From positions 21,781 through 85,780 of the forward strand of contig WHUX01000220.1 in assembly GCA_015179025.1 (NCBI GenBank): a DNA stretch of 64,000 nucleotides. Reading direction: 5' to 3'. Below the pieces are notes generated by a model that searched no databases, was not told the origin of the DNA, and saw only the letters and a list, made by a program, of their open reading frames with translations. The position numbers were made by a program, and so were the translations under genes. Origin of the DNA: Terfezia claveryi. Its lineage: Eukaryota > Ascomycota > Pezizomycetes > Pezizales > Pezizaceae. Shown here in pieces: positions 1-10,957 of this stretch (positions within the stretch are counted from its first letter, which is position 1; each line of letters opens with the position of its first letter).

Positions 1-453
1 AAGCGCGGACTTTCCTACCAACTACAACAAGATCTCATCGCCATACATCCTGAGCCTACGGAGTTTAACGAGTATGTGGAAGTCTGCCAAAGGCTAGATA
101 CTCGTCGCCACGCGCTACAAACCCAAATGCGTAATCGTGTTGGACCAACGCCCCGAATGATACCACGCCCTACCACTCCTGCTCCAGTTAACCCCCAAAT
201 AGTTCAAACTCCCTCTACCTCGACAGCCATGGGTACTCACCCTGGGCCCATAGATTTGTCTGCAGGAAAGAAGAAGATATCTCCAGAGGAAAAAGCAAAG
301 AGAATGGCTGAAGGAAGGTGCTATTATTGTGGAGGAATGGGACATAGAGTCAGAACTTGCCCACACATACAAAAACGTACTCTACAAGCTGCCGAAATGG
401 TTATGGAAACCACGAATAAGGGACTAGAAGTTGAGGAACAGGCAAAAGAGTAG
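1..453 (+). CDS. E1 Gag C-terminal part with CCHC zinc knuckle (partial)
   Basis: The frame is open from base 1 and ends at the TAG at 451-453. It encodes the C-terminal end of the Gag polyprotein, which packages the element RNA in cytoplasmic particles. A proline-rich linker is followed by a CCHC knuckle, CYYCGGMGHRVRTC, at about 319-360 (C-x2-C-x4-H-x4-C), which binds nucleic acid. The pol frame is already open upstream of the gag stop, in the -1 frame relative to gag, which suggests expression of pol by -1 frameshifting. The N-terminal capsid part lies outside the window. Confidence 0.85.
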   Translation, partial: KRGLSYQLQQDLIAIHPEPTEFNEYVEVCQRLDTRRHALQTQMRNRVGPTPRMIPRPTTPAPVNPQIVQTPSTSTAMGTHPGPIDLSAGKKKISPEEKAKRMAEGRCYYCGGMGHRVRTCPHIQKRTLQAAEMVMETTNKGLEVEEQAKE

Positions 454-1996
454 CCTCACCTCAGAGGGATGGCACTGAGCTGAGGCAGAATAAATTTCTG
501 GACTCTTTAAGCATTTCCAGTTCGTCTTTGCAGTCTTCGGAGGAAGAGTTTTTGGATGGGAATCACCTTGTAGTTAGTTGTGAATTAAACGACCATGGTT
601 CCAGAATCCTTACTCATGCCCTGATAGACTGCGGAGCAACGGGTTATGCATTTATAGACCAGGAATTTGCAAGCCATCATCAACTCCCCCTTTATAAACT
701 CAATAATCCCCGAACACTAGAAGTCATTGATGGGCGACCAATCGAGTTAGGGACAACCACACATATTAGCAAGCTAAAGCTAATAATTGATCAGCACCAA
801 GAGAAACTTCTACTGTTTATTACCAAACTAGGCCACTACCCCATAGTATTAGGACTTCCATAGCTATGACGTCATGATGTGAATATCCGTTTCGCTAAGA
901 ACACTATTACTTTCGACTCTGATTTTTACCTCCACCGTTGTTGTGAAAAACCCTTGACCATAAAGGGTATCTCAATTCCAGTTCCAGAAAACCCTCGAAT
1001 TGCCCTCATTGTAGGATCAACCTTTAGTCGCCTAGTTAAAAAAGCAAAGCAGATGGAAACAGCCTTTCGGACAACTATCTATGAGCTTAATATGGCTTTA
1101 AAAGATCCTGAACAACAACCTAAGACGGAGGAGGATAAGATTAAGGAATTAGTGCCTTCTGAATACCACGAATTTCTCCCATTATTTAAGAAGGCTATTG
1201 CGGAAATCCTTCCCCCCCATCGACCTTACGACCATAAAATTCCTCTTAAAGAAGGATTTACTCCCCCTTTTGGACCTCTATACTCCCTATCAAAACCAGA
1301 GTTAGAGGCTCTTAAAGTATGGCTGGAAGAAAACCTGTCTAAAGGATTTATTCGTGCCTCTTCATCTCCCGCAGGTGCACCCATCTTATTTGTTAAGAAG
1401 AAGGATGGGTCTTTGCGTCTTTGTGTGGATTATCGTGGTCTTAATAATGGTACTATCAAGAACTGATACCCACTACCCCTTATACGAGAGACTTTGACTA
1501 GACTTTCTAAGGCACGATACTATACGGCTCTTGACATTAGAAGCGACTACAACCTCATCCGGATGGCGGAAGGAGAGGAATGGAAAACAGCGTTCCGAAC
1601 TCGTTATGGCTTATACGAGACCTTAGTTATGCCTTTCGGCCTCACAAATGCTCCTGCCAGCTTCCAACATTTTATTAATGATGTTCTCCATCCCTTCCTT
1701 GACAATTTCTGTATGGCTTATCTTGATGACATTTTAATATATAGCGATACCCTCGAAGAATACCGAACACATGTTACCAAGGTATTGCAAGCTCTCCAAA
1801 AAGCCGGCCTATACCTAAAACCCGAAAAGTATGAATTTCATAAGACCACGGTCCACTCCCTGAGCATGATTATCTCAGCAGAAGGGATACAAATGGATCC
1901 AACTAAAGTTAAGGCAGTAATGGACTGGGAATCCCCAATTAACCTTCATGATGCTCGTGCTTTTCTAGGATTCGCCAATTTTTATCGCCGGTTTAT
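453..1996 (+). pseudogene. E1 Pol, first part: aspartic protease and reverse transcriptase fingers/palm
   Basis: One frame runs through with premature stops at 861-863 and 1464-1466, both at places where homologous pol proteins have tryptophan (TGG to TAG or TGA). The protease shows LIDCGATG, the D-x-G catalytic motif of retroviral-type proteases, at about 627-650. The reverse transcriptase shows [17 protein letters not shown] at about 1395-1450, an ALDIRSDYN catalytic region, and the YLDDILIYS active-site box at about 1717-1743. The frame stops making sense at 1997, where element A begins in the middle of FYRRFI. It continues at 10958. Confidence 0.92.
1992..1996 (+). repeat. Target site duplication TTTAT of element A (second copy 10953-10957)
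   Basis: TTTAT directly precedes the TG of the left LTR and directly follows the CA of the right LTR. A 5-bp duplication is typical of Ty3/Gypsy integrases. Taking out one copy with the element rejoins the E1 codons for FYRRFI-KDFSK, which proves the boundaries. Confidence 0.97.
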
Positions 1997-2677
1997 TGTA
2001 ATGAATGGTACAAGATAGTATTCATTCGGTACCGTTTATACAATCTATATCCGTAGGCACGGACGTTTTGTGTATTTCGGTTCTGCTGAGGCAAGACCTT
2101 AGAAGGGTAGGGAGATTACTATGTGGGACGTTTCTGAAGGGAACAGTAATTAACTGGTGTAATCTATCTTATATGATTTGTGCTATCTAAGCTATATGAT
2201 CTTGATCTGATCGGAATATAGGCTTGCTTGCTCTGAAGGCTTGCTTGGTTGCTTCTTCTCTTTCTTGTGGATTCCAGAGGGAATCCGGCGGCCTATTTAT
2301 ACTCCTCTGAGATCTGATGACTAAGGAAATAAATACAATAAAGGGTGGCACACCAGAAGGTGGTGCGCTGTACAAAAGGGGTCATGTGGCCATAGTAATG
2401 AGTCACACGCCATAAATGATGGTCATGTGGCCATAGTAATGAGTCACACGCCTTAAACAGAGGTCACGCAGCCATAATGAGGGTGTCTTCATATGGCAAG
2501 TGCCATGGAACTTCCCATGGCAGATTCCGCATACTATGGACGCTTATAAAGCAATAGGAGGTGGTAGAAGGCTAGTCCTTCAACCGAGAGGCTTAGTTAC
2601 ATAACATAGTAGTAATATAGGAAATACAAAATTATATAATCAATTATATAAGCAATGAAATAACGTTCTCCATTACA
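1997..2677 (-). repeat. Element A 3' LTR (left side)
   Basis: It begins TGTAATGAATGG and ends CTCCATTACA, so the tips are inverted (TGTAATG/CATTACA). The minus strand carries a TATA box, TATAAATAG, at the complement of 2293-2301. It also carries repeats of about 38 bp containing GGTCATGTGGCC and the AP-1/Gcn4-type core TGAGTCA, seen in the + sequence at about 2373-2450. Confidence 0.94.
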
Positions 2678-2690
2678 CTTCCCCACATAG
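2678..2690 (-). promoter_or_regulatory. Polypurine tract of element A
   Basis: Read on the minus strand, TATGTGGGGAAG abuts the TG of the 3' LTR. The same tract precedes the right LTR of element B (41745-41756). Such a tract survives RNase H and primes plus-strand DNA synthesis. Confidence 0.75.
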
Positions 2691-2705
2691 AAGGATTTCC
2701 TATCC

Positions 2706-4535
2706 TTACTTCCTTCGCTCTGCCATATTGGTTTCCATACGTCCTAAGATTTGATGCATTATTAATACATTAGCATTAACATGAATATCCTTAGTGTTTC
2801 CTTGACTCATGATTCTATCTCGTTCTTGTTGGATGAGAGCTCGGGTCTCATCTCTGGTTCGTGGTCCTTGTTTTCCTTTAGTCCTACGACGTCTCTTGAA
2901 TGTGTCTTCCATACTTCCAGTCGTCCAGAAGTCTTGAAGAATTTCGGTGGTGATATCCTTGGCGTTTACCCAGGAATCATATTTAGGAGTGTATCCTAGC
3001 CATCTGACCTTATATTGTCTTTCTCCAGTTCGAGGAGCTGTTCTGAATTCTAATACCTTTTCAACTTCATGATGATCTTCTTGAATTGGTCCTGGTTCCT
3101 GAGATTGTCTATGAGGGAACTGGGTAGGATCGTTTTTATAGTAGGGTTTAAGTTTGCTGATATGAAAAGTATTATATATGAGGTGGAGGTCAGGTTGACT
3201 GGATAGGTCTAGGCTATAGTTATTGCATTTCCGATTACTAGAAATAATGGGAAATGGGCCTAGCCATTTTGGTTTGAGCTTGGGTGAGACATTCGATGGG
3301 TTGATATTTTCTGAAGAAAGCATAACTTGTTGTCTGACTGAAAATTTGGCTATATTGGGTAGTCGTTTGTTCGCTTGAGATGCTTGAGTCTTCTTGGCGT
3401 CATATAGGTTTTTAGACATTACCTCATGACGTTCATTTGTGGGTACATATGCATTAATGGGGTATGGAAGTATCCATACGCCAAGATGTGCATTAAATCC
3501 AAATAGTGTGGAAAAGGGACTATTCTGTCTAGCGGCATTATACCTAGAGTTAAGTTTCAACTGTATCTCTGGTAGTTTCTGTAGCCAATCAAATCCTTCG
3601 ATTTTACAGGATCTTGCTACTTGTAGAATTTCTTTGTTCACAATTTCCGATTGTCCATCTGCACGTGGATGATATGCGGTGGACGGTTCCAACTTGATTC
3701 CTTTATTCCTAGCCCAATCTTGAAAGTGCGTTGACATAAAAAGAGTGTCGCGGTCAAAAACAATACAGAAAGGGTATCTCATAGTTGGGACTACATGAGT
3801 ATCAAAGGTAGCAGTATATTGTTCTGCTGTGAAATTATCTGAGACAGGAATAAGAAACTTGAATCCTGATTGTCTATCGACAATCGTCCAAAGTCGTGAA
3901 ATACAAACTACATGATCTTCTTCAACAGGAATATTCGGGTACAAAATTGAACACTTAGTAAACACAGGTGCTACTTTAAGAAAATCCATCGATATGTCAG
4001 TCCATGGCCTGCTTGGTACATGTAATGGGGTTACGAGTCCAAGTGGCGCCTTATTGGAATACTTTGTCCGTTGACAAGTATCACAACTTCTGATATAGTC
4101 CTTAGTTGGTTCTGCAAAGGACTGGCAATCATATCGGTCAGTAAGATATTTTATTGTTTTTTCAATGCCACCATGAGCGGTTGCTTCATGTGCGTCTTTA
4201 ATAACCAATTCGAGATAGTTCTTACCTTCGATGTTAAAGGTAGAGGGCAAGACTAGTCTCCATTGTCCTTGTCGGTTCTTGACATACAAAAATCCGTCTT
4301 TTCTTCTATGATCCTTACGATTCACAAAGGTATCATAATAGTTCTTCCAGATAGGACATACTCTCATGCATGATTGATATGCGGCTTTCATACCTGTTCC
4401 TTGGTCAAGCCAGTGTGTGATGAAGTAGTCCTTGTCGTCTATCCATCCGTCGCTGATGTGTTTCTCTTCAATGAGCTTGTTGAGGGTCGGTTCGATCCTT
4501 GTGTTGAAGTCATTGATGGTGGGTTTCTTCTCCTT
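2706..4535 (-). pseudogene. Element A integrase with C-terminal chromodomain
   Basis: The frame is open from above 4630 to the stop at 2706, so this is the best preserved part of A. The zinc finger is H-x4-H (HEATAHGG) with CDTC. The catalytic core has DISMDFL, VFDRDTLF and RADGQSEIVNKE (the D, D, E residues), then a GPFPII GPY/F-type module. A chromodomain follows (EVEKVLEFR, YKVRWLGYTPKYDSW), then a basic tail. The integrase would cut the target and join the LTR ends; the chromodomain likely biases insertion to heterochromatin. Confidence 0.92.
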
Positions 4536-5660
4536 ACATGTAGAAGCATTATGTCCTGAGAACTTACAGAAATCACAACGCTGTCTGGAGGTCTTGGTGT
4601 CTTGAATGAAAGAGGGTATATCTTCGTCAATGGCTACTCGCTTTTTAAACGAGTGGTGACGGTGGCAGTGTTGATTGGAATTGCGTTACTGCTGCTAGCA
4701 GTTGCAGCTAGTTGTTGAGGTGCATTCCATGGTTGTTGTGGAGCAACAGGAGTATCCATGATCTCCTGTTCCATTTGTTGGTTGGTCATCTGTTCGGTAG
4801 GGTTACTGAACTGAATGCTGGGTTAGAGAGTAGGTTGTGTCGGCTTGTTGGCGATCCATCTTTTTGCCCATTCTCCAATTTCCTGGATAGCTTCTTCACG
4901 GCTGAGAGCTGGTGGAGGTGGATAACCCGGCGCTTATTGTACTGGGGCTAGTTCCTTTTGAGGCTCATTTGTGGCTAGGATATGCGCAATACGAGTCGTA
5001 AGGAATTCCTTCTCCTTCTTAAGAACTGAGGCTGTCAGGTCACAGTTCAAACTGCCATGTCCGTGGTGGTTGCAGATTGCACATGTTTCGACGGTGAACA
5101 TGCGGTTGTTCATGGCGTGGGAGCTGCCATGAACTGGACAGTAAAAATCACGGCAAAAGGACCAGTGTATCCTTTTGTGTTGTTGCCAATTGCTATGAGC
5201 CAGGTCGATAGCAATTTCTTTCGCTTCTTCAGGAGCGAGTGTATTTTGTTGTGCGTTTTCAGAAGATGGAGGCCTATATCTTAGTCCAAGAACTGTTAAG
5301 GGTTTGTTCTTGTTTATATTGGGTACACGATCATACCCACTGAAAACTTCTTCTGGTATAGTAGACAGAGTCTCGTCATCTGAGGACTCTTCTTCCTTCA
5401 TCATGTCATATTCGCTTTCTTCATCCTGGATGCCCTCGAAGTATGGACAGAAGACATGGTGTCCAAGTTCTTCGGCTCTTCCACGACATTTGTTGAAGTC
5501 GCAGTCGACATGCTTGAAATTGATAGCTCCGCGAGAAACCATATTGTTCTGAGTAGAGGTTTCTGGTGAGTGGAAAGTTCTTAAAGCATTGGTAGAGATA
5601 TTGCGGTTGTAGGTATGGTTAGGAAGATCGATGCTGTTGGAAATATAATGTCCTCGGTGG
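4536..5660 (-). pseudogene. Element A Cys/His-rich spacer between RNase H and integrase
   Basis: Between the RNase H end and the integrase zinc finger lies roughly 480 residues of extra polyprotein. In order it shows CDFNKC...HHVFC (about 5453-5515), an acidic stretch, CRDFYCPVHGSSH (about 5113-5158), the CCHC knuckle CAICNHHGHGSLNC (about 5042-5083), a proline/glutamine-rich linker and a second CCHC knuckle CDFCKFSGHNASTC (about 4536-4580). The first 202 codons are open (4934-5542). The stop there (TAA) is CAA in element B. The same spacer is present in element B at 38790-40040, so it belongs to the family. Confidence 0.8.
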
Positions 5661-6840
5661 TGGGAGTGTCCAAGTATTTATGCTTTCTGATAGAGCATCT
5701 GCTATCAAATTTTCCTTTCCTGCGGTATGCTGTATGTCTGTATCAAATTCTATTAGGTAATCTTGCCATCGCCTCAATTTCTGACTTGCAGGCGTTTGAG
5801 TATGGAAGGTTACTAACGGTTTGTGGTCGGTAAGGATAGTGAACTTGTGACCTCTAATTGTGCTTCAAAAAATTTTAATGAGTCAATAATCGCTAATAAT
5901 TCTTTTGAAAGGTAGGATAATTGAGTTGTGCTGGATTAAATTTTCTAGAGTGGAAGCATGATGGTCTGATGTGTGTCAACGGTCCTTGACCTATCCAAGA
6001 TCCTAGTCCTACATCACTTGCATCACAGACTAAATATTTGGGTTCAGTAGATTCATTATTCCAGGGTTTTAAAATATGTGGGGAATTCACGAGTTCCTTA
6101 AGTTTTTCAAACGCTGCATTATGAGTATCTGTCCATTCCCATTTCTTTGTTTCTCTTGCAGTTCTGACAGGGTGCTTGCATACGATGCTAAGTCAGAATA
6201 AATCTGCTGAGATAATTAACGATTCCAAGGAATCCTCTAAGATCCTTTTTCTTGTGGAGTTGGAAATGTTAATATAGTAGTCCTCTTCTTCGGGTCTACA
6301 TGTAATCCATCTGATGTCAAAACGTGTCCTAAGATTTCCAATCTTGGAGTAAAGACTGGCATTTGCTTTCTTTGAGATAAAATTTCTCATCCTGTAGACG
6401 TTGAAGTACTTTCTTCAATAATTCTACATGTTCTTCATACGTTTTAGAGAATATAATAATATCATCGATATAGATGATTAAATTTTTATAGACCATGTCC
6501 TTAAAAATTTCATGCATAACGCGAACCATGGTAGCAGGTGCGTTACGATCCCCTTGTTGCATAACTCTACTTCTGAAATATCCCATGTGACATAAAAAGG
6601 TAGAGTGTTGCTCAGATTCTTCATCGTTCCTGATATTAAAAAATCCGTCGGCTAAGTCGACCTTAGTCCAAATGGGATTCTCCGCTACTAGTTCAATTGC
6701 TTCATTAATATCTGGCAATGGGGTGTGGTCCGGTTCGACGGCTAAATTGCGGTCTCGACAGTCATTGACATGTCGGCTTCTTCCGGTTTATCTCGTTTAG
6801 GGATAGTGAACATGACTACAGCATTTGTGTCATTTTCTAC
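5560..6840 (-). pseudogene. Element A reverse transcriptase and RNase H
   Basis: The reverse transcriptase shows WTKVDLADGFFNI (catalytic Asp), the active-site box IIYIDDIIIFS (complement of about 6445-6480) and the thumb region. RNase H follows with LVCDASDVGLGSWIGQG and, further on, TDHKPLVTF, then the ADALSRKH end. Frames shift at several places (around 6837, 6330 and 6190), so no active enzyme is encoded. Element B keeps the homologous region in one 308-codon frame (37644-38570), which confirms the domain order. Confidence 0.88.
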
Positions 6841-7216
6841 TCTATATATGCGACCTGATGCTTCTTCTTCACTAATTTGTCATGGATTTGTTGTCTAAAT
6901 CGATGTCCTGAGGGTCGCCATTTTGGTATCCAAGTAGCTCCTGCTTTTGGTTTGATAGAGTGATTAATTTTCCTTAGTGGCGGTAATTCCCATGGAATTG
7001 TCTTGGGAAATAATAAGGGAAACTCCATTACAGGGTTGAATTGTTTCTGTACCGTAGAAACAGCTGTCACGAGTTCTCTTTCTGAATCAGTTTCGTCTGC
7101 GTCACTAATATTTTCCCAATTATCCGGTTCACTATAATCTGTGACTGATTTACAGCTGACCTGTGTATACGCTGATCTTATACTATTCGCCATGGTTCTA
7201 GATCCCTTCCATACAC

Positions 7217-7597
7217 TTAGCTGGAATCGTGGAATGTTTTCCGGTGGATAGTAACTAGTTCCTGATGGGCAGGAATTATTGCTCGCACTTTGCTGAGAGC
7301 AGGTTCTCCTAGTATCATGTCCCATCCAGTCAAATGAGCTACATAGAACGTTCGTTCTTCTACATAACCTGTCCAATCAAGTTTGATAGTACAAGCTTTG
7401 TCTATCGTTCCTTTTGAGCCTTTAATTGCAGTACTTAATGATTTCTTCTCGATACTTCTAGTTGGTATTTTGTACAGGTGTACAAATTGAGAATTGATTA
7501 AGTCTCCTCCCTTCGTTTGGAGATCAATTAAAGCTAGTGCAGGGTGTTCGTTAGCTTTAACGAATACCTTGCTAAAATCTGGTACCTGTCTTGACAA
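7217..7597 (-). pseudogene. Element A protease-like domain with atypical catalytic motif
   Basis: About 126 residues lie between the Gag knuckle and reverse transcriptase, where the protease is expected. Where other Gypsy proteases have LIDSGA or LIDTGA, this reads LIDLQTKGGDLINSQF. Only the first Asp and a later Gly keep their places. A WDMILGEPAL segment matches the usual hydrophobic GMPWL-type end of the fold. Element B reads LIVLQTKG, so even the aspartate is lost there. Identification rests on position and overall pattern. Confidence 0.7.
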
Positions 7598-7599
7598 GG

Positions 7600-9442
7600 G
7601 TCATTCCTTGATTTTATCCTTGTTGTTTTTATCCTTGTGGCTATCGGCATAGCTAAATCTTGTGCGGCTGTATGCATGGGTACCTTATTTTTTCGTTTCC
7701 TACAGTCCTTGTAGGAGTGTCCAGGGTTCCAACACCATAGACATTTCTTGTCTTTAATTAATTGCATCTTCGTCTTCTGATCCAATTTTTTTGTGATGGT
7801 GTCCCAATCTGAGTCCTTCCGATTTTCTGTGTTGGGTTTGGTGTTGGGATTGCTGCTAGGATTAAATCCTGTTTTTTGTCGTTGATTCTGGTCCCTGCGT
7901 GGACCGTGACTTCGATTTTCATTCCGAGGGTGTTGTCGTCGGGATGTATTTGTTGTGGATGGTGGGGCAATATCCTTCTTAGAAGCTTCATATGACTCCG
8001 CTTGATGTACGAGCTGATCATATGACATTCTTCTTTGATTAAAGGAATTAATGTAGCTGACATGTATGGCGGCAGGTGATTAAGAAACTTTCTTCTTTTT
8101 ACTTCCTGCGATATTGATTGTTTGCCATCCTTGTCAATCAATTTGATTTGCATTTCAGTAAGCCAGTTGGCAAACTGTTTGATTCCCATGTGACGTCCGT
8201 CCTTGTATGGTGTGGCTGTCTCCCATCATTTCCACAAAATGTCCTTACTAGTAGAGGGTATCAGAAAATCCCTTAGCGCTAGTATGAATCAAAGAATGTC
8301 GCATTCTTTCCTTTTTCTCTTAGGAATTGATTATAAGTAGTGAGCGCGCTCCCTTCCATTCTGAATCCAACAATTTCAGAGCTGAAGCGCCTTCAAATCT
8401 ATTCTTTTGAGAACAAACCAACGTTGCATTGCTGTGGCCCAAGAGTCAAAATATTGTGAGTCTTGCCATTTTTTGTCTTCTCCTCTTAATTTTTCTGGCA
8501 TATCAATCTTTATTCCTTTTAAAGCATTCGTTGCTTTATGGTTACCCATTGTAACCATTCCTGTTGTAGATTCCCATTGCTGGTGTTCAACTGATTTTCC
8601 TCGTTTGGGTTTTCTTTTAAGAGTTTGACTTGCAACTGACGATGCCTTATCAGAGTCCGAGCTATCATCTCCGCTATCATCGGGGTCTCGTCCTCCTCCT
8701 TGTGTTTTCTGCTGCTGTTGGTCTAGTCCTGTATCTAGATCATCATCATCTTCTGGTAATTCTATATCTTCTGGTGGTTGGTCTTTGTCGTCTGGTTCTT
8801 TGGCTGACCCAGTCCTCCTTTCTGGTGTCTCAGGTGCTCGACCTTTGCCTTTCGATTGATCTTTTGGTGTTCTCAGGAACGCTCCTGGAAGTTCTTTGCT
8901 AGGATTGAAAAAATCCTCCGCGGTATGTGCTGATTCTTCTAGATGAGTGCCGCTCATCATGAATGCCATTATTTCTTCCCAGTTATTTATTACCCAATTC
9001 GGTTTCCTTAAAAGTGGAACAACAGGTTTCCTTAATTCTTTACTTAAAAATGCGTTCATTTCTAAGTCTTCTTCTTTGAATGGGTAAGGTGTTAGCCATA
9101 AGTAGTGTTTTCTACGGCTTCCATTAAGAGTCGAGTATCATCAGGATGATACTGTTGGGCATGTCCCATTGAGCGAGTATATTTCAAAATCTCCTCAATT
9201 GTTGGAAATGTCTTCCCAAAATTCTTCTGGTGCGAGAGGTAAGCCATACTAAAATATAGTTTGGTTCCTGCTCCACCTGGTTCTCCTAATTCTATATCCA
9301 TGGGCAGATTTATTTCCCCTTCTGTGTTAGGAACTATAAATCTGGTCTTTCTGGGAGTTTCTTCTACTAATTTCTTAATATCTTCGGGTAACATAGTTAA
9401 CCGTCTCGACCTCTTAGTCTTCTTACTAAGTTCAGACGCCAT
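7600..9442 (-). pseudogene. Element A Gag (capsid and CCHC zinc knuckle), broken frame
   Basis: The start codon is the complement of 9440-9442 (MASELSKK), chosen because element B has the same ATG and because it sits one base from the antisense ORF start. An acidic, Asp/Glu/Gln-rich stretch (about 8650-8850) is followed by a capsid-like region containing YFDSWATAMQRWFVLK and later GIKQFANWLTEMQIKL. A CCHC knuckle, CLWCWNPGHSYKDC (about 7700-7743), closes it. Stops and frameshifts near 9092, 8376 and 7758-8028 break the frame. Gag would form the virus-like particle and package element RNA. Confidence 0.85.
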
Positions 9443-9443
9443 T

Positions 9444-10045
9444 ATGTCTGATTTCGTCGTCTGTCCCAACCAAATGCAGCTGGTTATGCGATACGATCGT
9501 CGAGTTACTTTTCTTCTTTGGCACCTTTCTGTGCTGATGGTGTGGTGGCTGATGATCCTTATGATCTCCGTTCGACTGACGGTTCTGTTGGCTCGGTGGC
9601 TCACGAGGCTGGTGAGGCTGGATGTCAGGATCCTGATGTTTCTTATGGTCCTGGTTTTTCTTCGTCTACTGGTCTAGAATCTAGTTCTAGTTCTTCCGGC
9701 AAGAGTGTCACGTTTTCTGATTGGTGTGTTGAGGTAGACGTTGGGGGCGCAGAGGTATTGGTAGAGATGTCTGGGCCTAAGGAAGGTTCTGATGGAGGTA
9801 ATTCTTTTCTGGAGGAAATGGCTGCAGTGGAGGCAGCGAGATTTGAGCCTTGGGATTGTGACGCTTGGTTGTTTAGACCAATTATTCCTGGGACCTGGGG
9901 GGCCGGTTTTTCAATGGTGTACTGGATTTACAGGTACAGATGTAATGGCGGTTGCCAGGAGTGCAAGATGAGTTGTCGATCTTATTGGGAAAAGTGTTGT
10001 GAACGAGGGTGGGATTGTTTAATGTGGGATACCACTGCCCGTTAG
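9444..10045 (+). pseudogene. Antisense ORF in the leader of element A, 200 codons in the ancestor
   Basis: On the strand opposite to gag, an ORF starts with ATG at 9444, one base from the gag start codon on the other strand (CAT at 9440-9442). It runs out toward the 5' LTR and ends TAG at 10043-10045. Copy A lacks one base near codon 8 (about 9464-9467) but is otherwise open. Copy B (complement of 34402-35004) has that base, is exactly 603 nt long, and ends at the same stop, but has two point stops. The product would be acidic and Ser/Gly-rich in the middle, ending in a Trp- and Cys-rich tail (CNGGCQECKMSC, CCERGWDCLMW). No family is recognised. Differences between copies are mostly non-synonymous. 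Confidence 0.5.
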
Positions 10046-10272
10046 AGCTCTGCTTAGCTTGCTTCTAAGTCTTTTGTTGATGTACTGCAGTTGAGAGTCT
10101 GATGTCTCGTTTGTTGGATTTTTGTTGGCTAGCTAGTTGAATAACGATATCGATTTTATATGTGCACTTGGGTGTCGAATTGTATACACTTGCGTGAGTG
10201 TAATAAAGGTATCCGAAGGTTGATCAGGCCTTGGATTTAAGAGTAAAGATTAGGTAAGTAAGTTAAAAAAAA

Positions 10273-10952
10273 TGTAATGAATGGTACTAGACAGTATTCA
10301 TTCGGTACCGTTTATACAATCTATATCCGTAGGCACGGACGTTTGTGTATTTCGGTTCTGCTGAGGTAAGACCTCAGAAGGGTAGGGAGATTACTATGTG
10401 GGACGTTCCCGAAGGGAACAGTAATTAACTGGTGTAATCTATCTTATATGATTTGTGCTATCTAAGCTATATGATCTTGATCTGATCGGAATATAGGCTT
10501 GCTTGCTCTGAAGGCTTGCTTGGTTGCTTCTTGTCTTTCTTGTGGATTCCAGAGGGAATCCAGCGGCCTATTTATACTCCTCTGAGATCTGATGACTAAG
10601 GAAATAAATACAATAAAGGGTGGCACACCAGAAGGTGGTGCGCTGTACAAAAGGGGTCATGTGGCCATAGTAATGAGTCACACGCCATAAACGATGGTCA
10701 TGTGGCCATAGTAATGAGTCACACGCCTTAAACAGAGGTCACGCGGCCATAATGAGGGTGTCTTCATATGGCAAGTGCCATGGAACTTCCCATGGCAGAT
10801 TCCGCGTGCTATGGACGCTTATAAAGCAATAGGAGGTGGTAGAAGGCTAGTCCTTCAACCGAGAGGCTTAGTTACATAACATAGTAGTAATATAGGAAAT
10901 ACAAAATTATATAATCAATTATATAAGCAATGAAATAACGTTCTCCATTACA
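10273..10952 (-). repeat. Element A 5' LTR (right side), promoter LTR
   Basis: It aligns with the left LTR along its whole length. As the upstream LTR it would drive transcription leftward. The TATA box TATAAATAG lies at the complement of 10568-10576, and two TGAGTCA sites in near-identical repeats lie between about 10655 and 10740. Just inside it is an A-rich stretch (about 10265-10272); I could not recognise a tRNA primer-binding site. Confidence 0.93.
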
Positions 10953-10957
10953 TTTAT

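Larger units (their letters stand above)
1997..10952 (-). mobile_element. Complete Ty3/Gypsy chromodomain element A inserted in E1
   Basis: This is an 8956-bp element on the minus strand, with LTRs of 681 and 680 bp at the ends and a 5-bp target duplication. Order in its own sense: LTR, long leader with an antisense ORF, gag (start complement of 9440-9442), protease, reverse transcriptase, RNase H, a Cys/His-rich spacer, integrase, chromodomain, polypurine tract, LTR. By eye the two LTRs differ at about a dozen bases plus one indel (near 2 percent), so it is fairly young. Gag and pol carry stops and frameshifts. The second copy is element B at 33487-42440. Confidence 0.95.

Noticed and set aside
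2187..2375. 62-codon frame in the LTRs (also at 10462-10650 and 33790-33984)
   Set aside because: It is shared by the LTR copies only because the LTRs are repeats, and it overlaps the TATA box and transcription start region.
4934..5542. Separate third ORF starting MVSRGA in family A/B
   Set aside because: The apparent frame change from RNase H exists only in B, through a one-base deletion near 38902; in A the frame from RNase H into this region is continuous.
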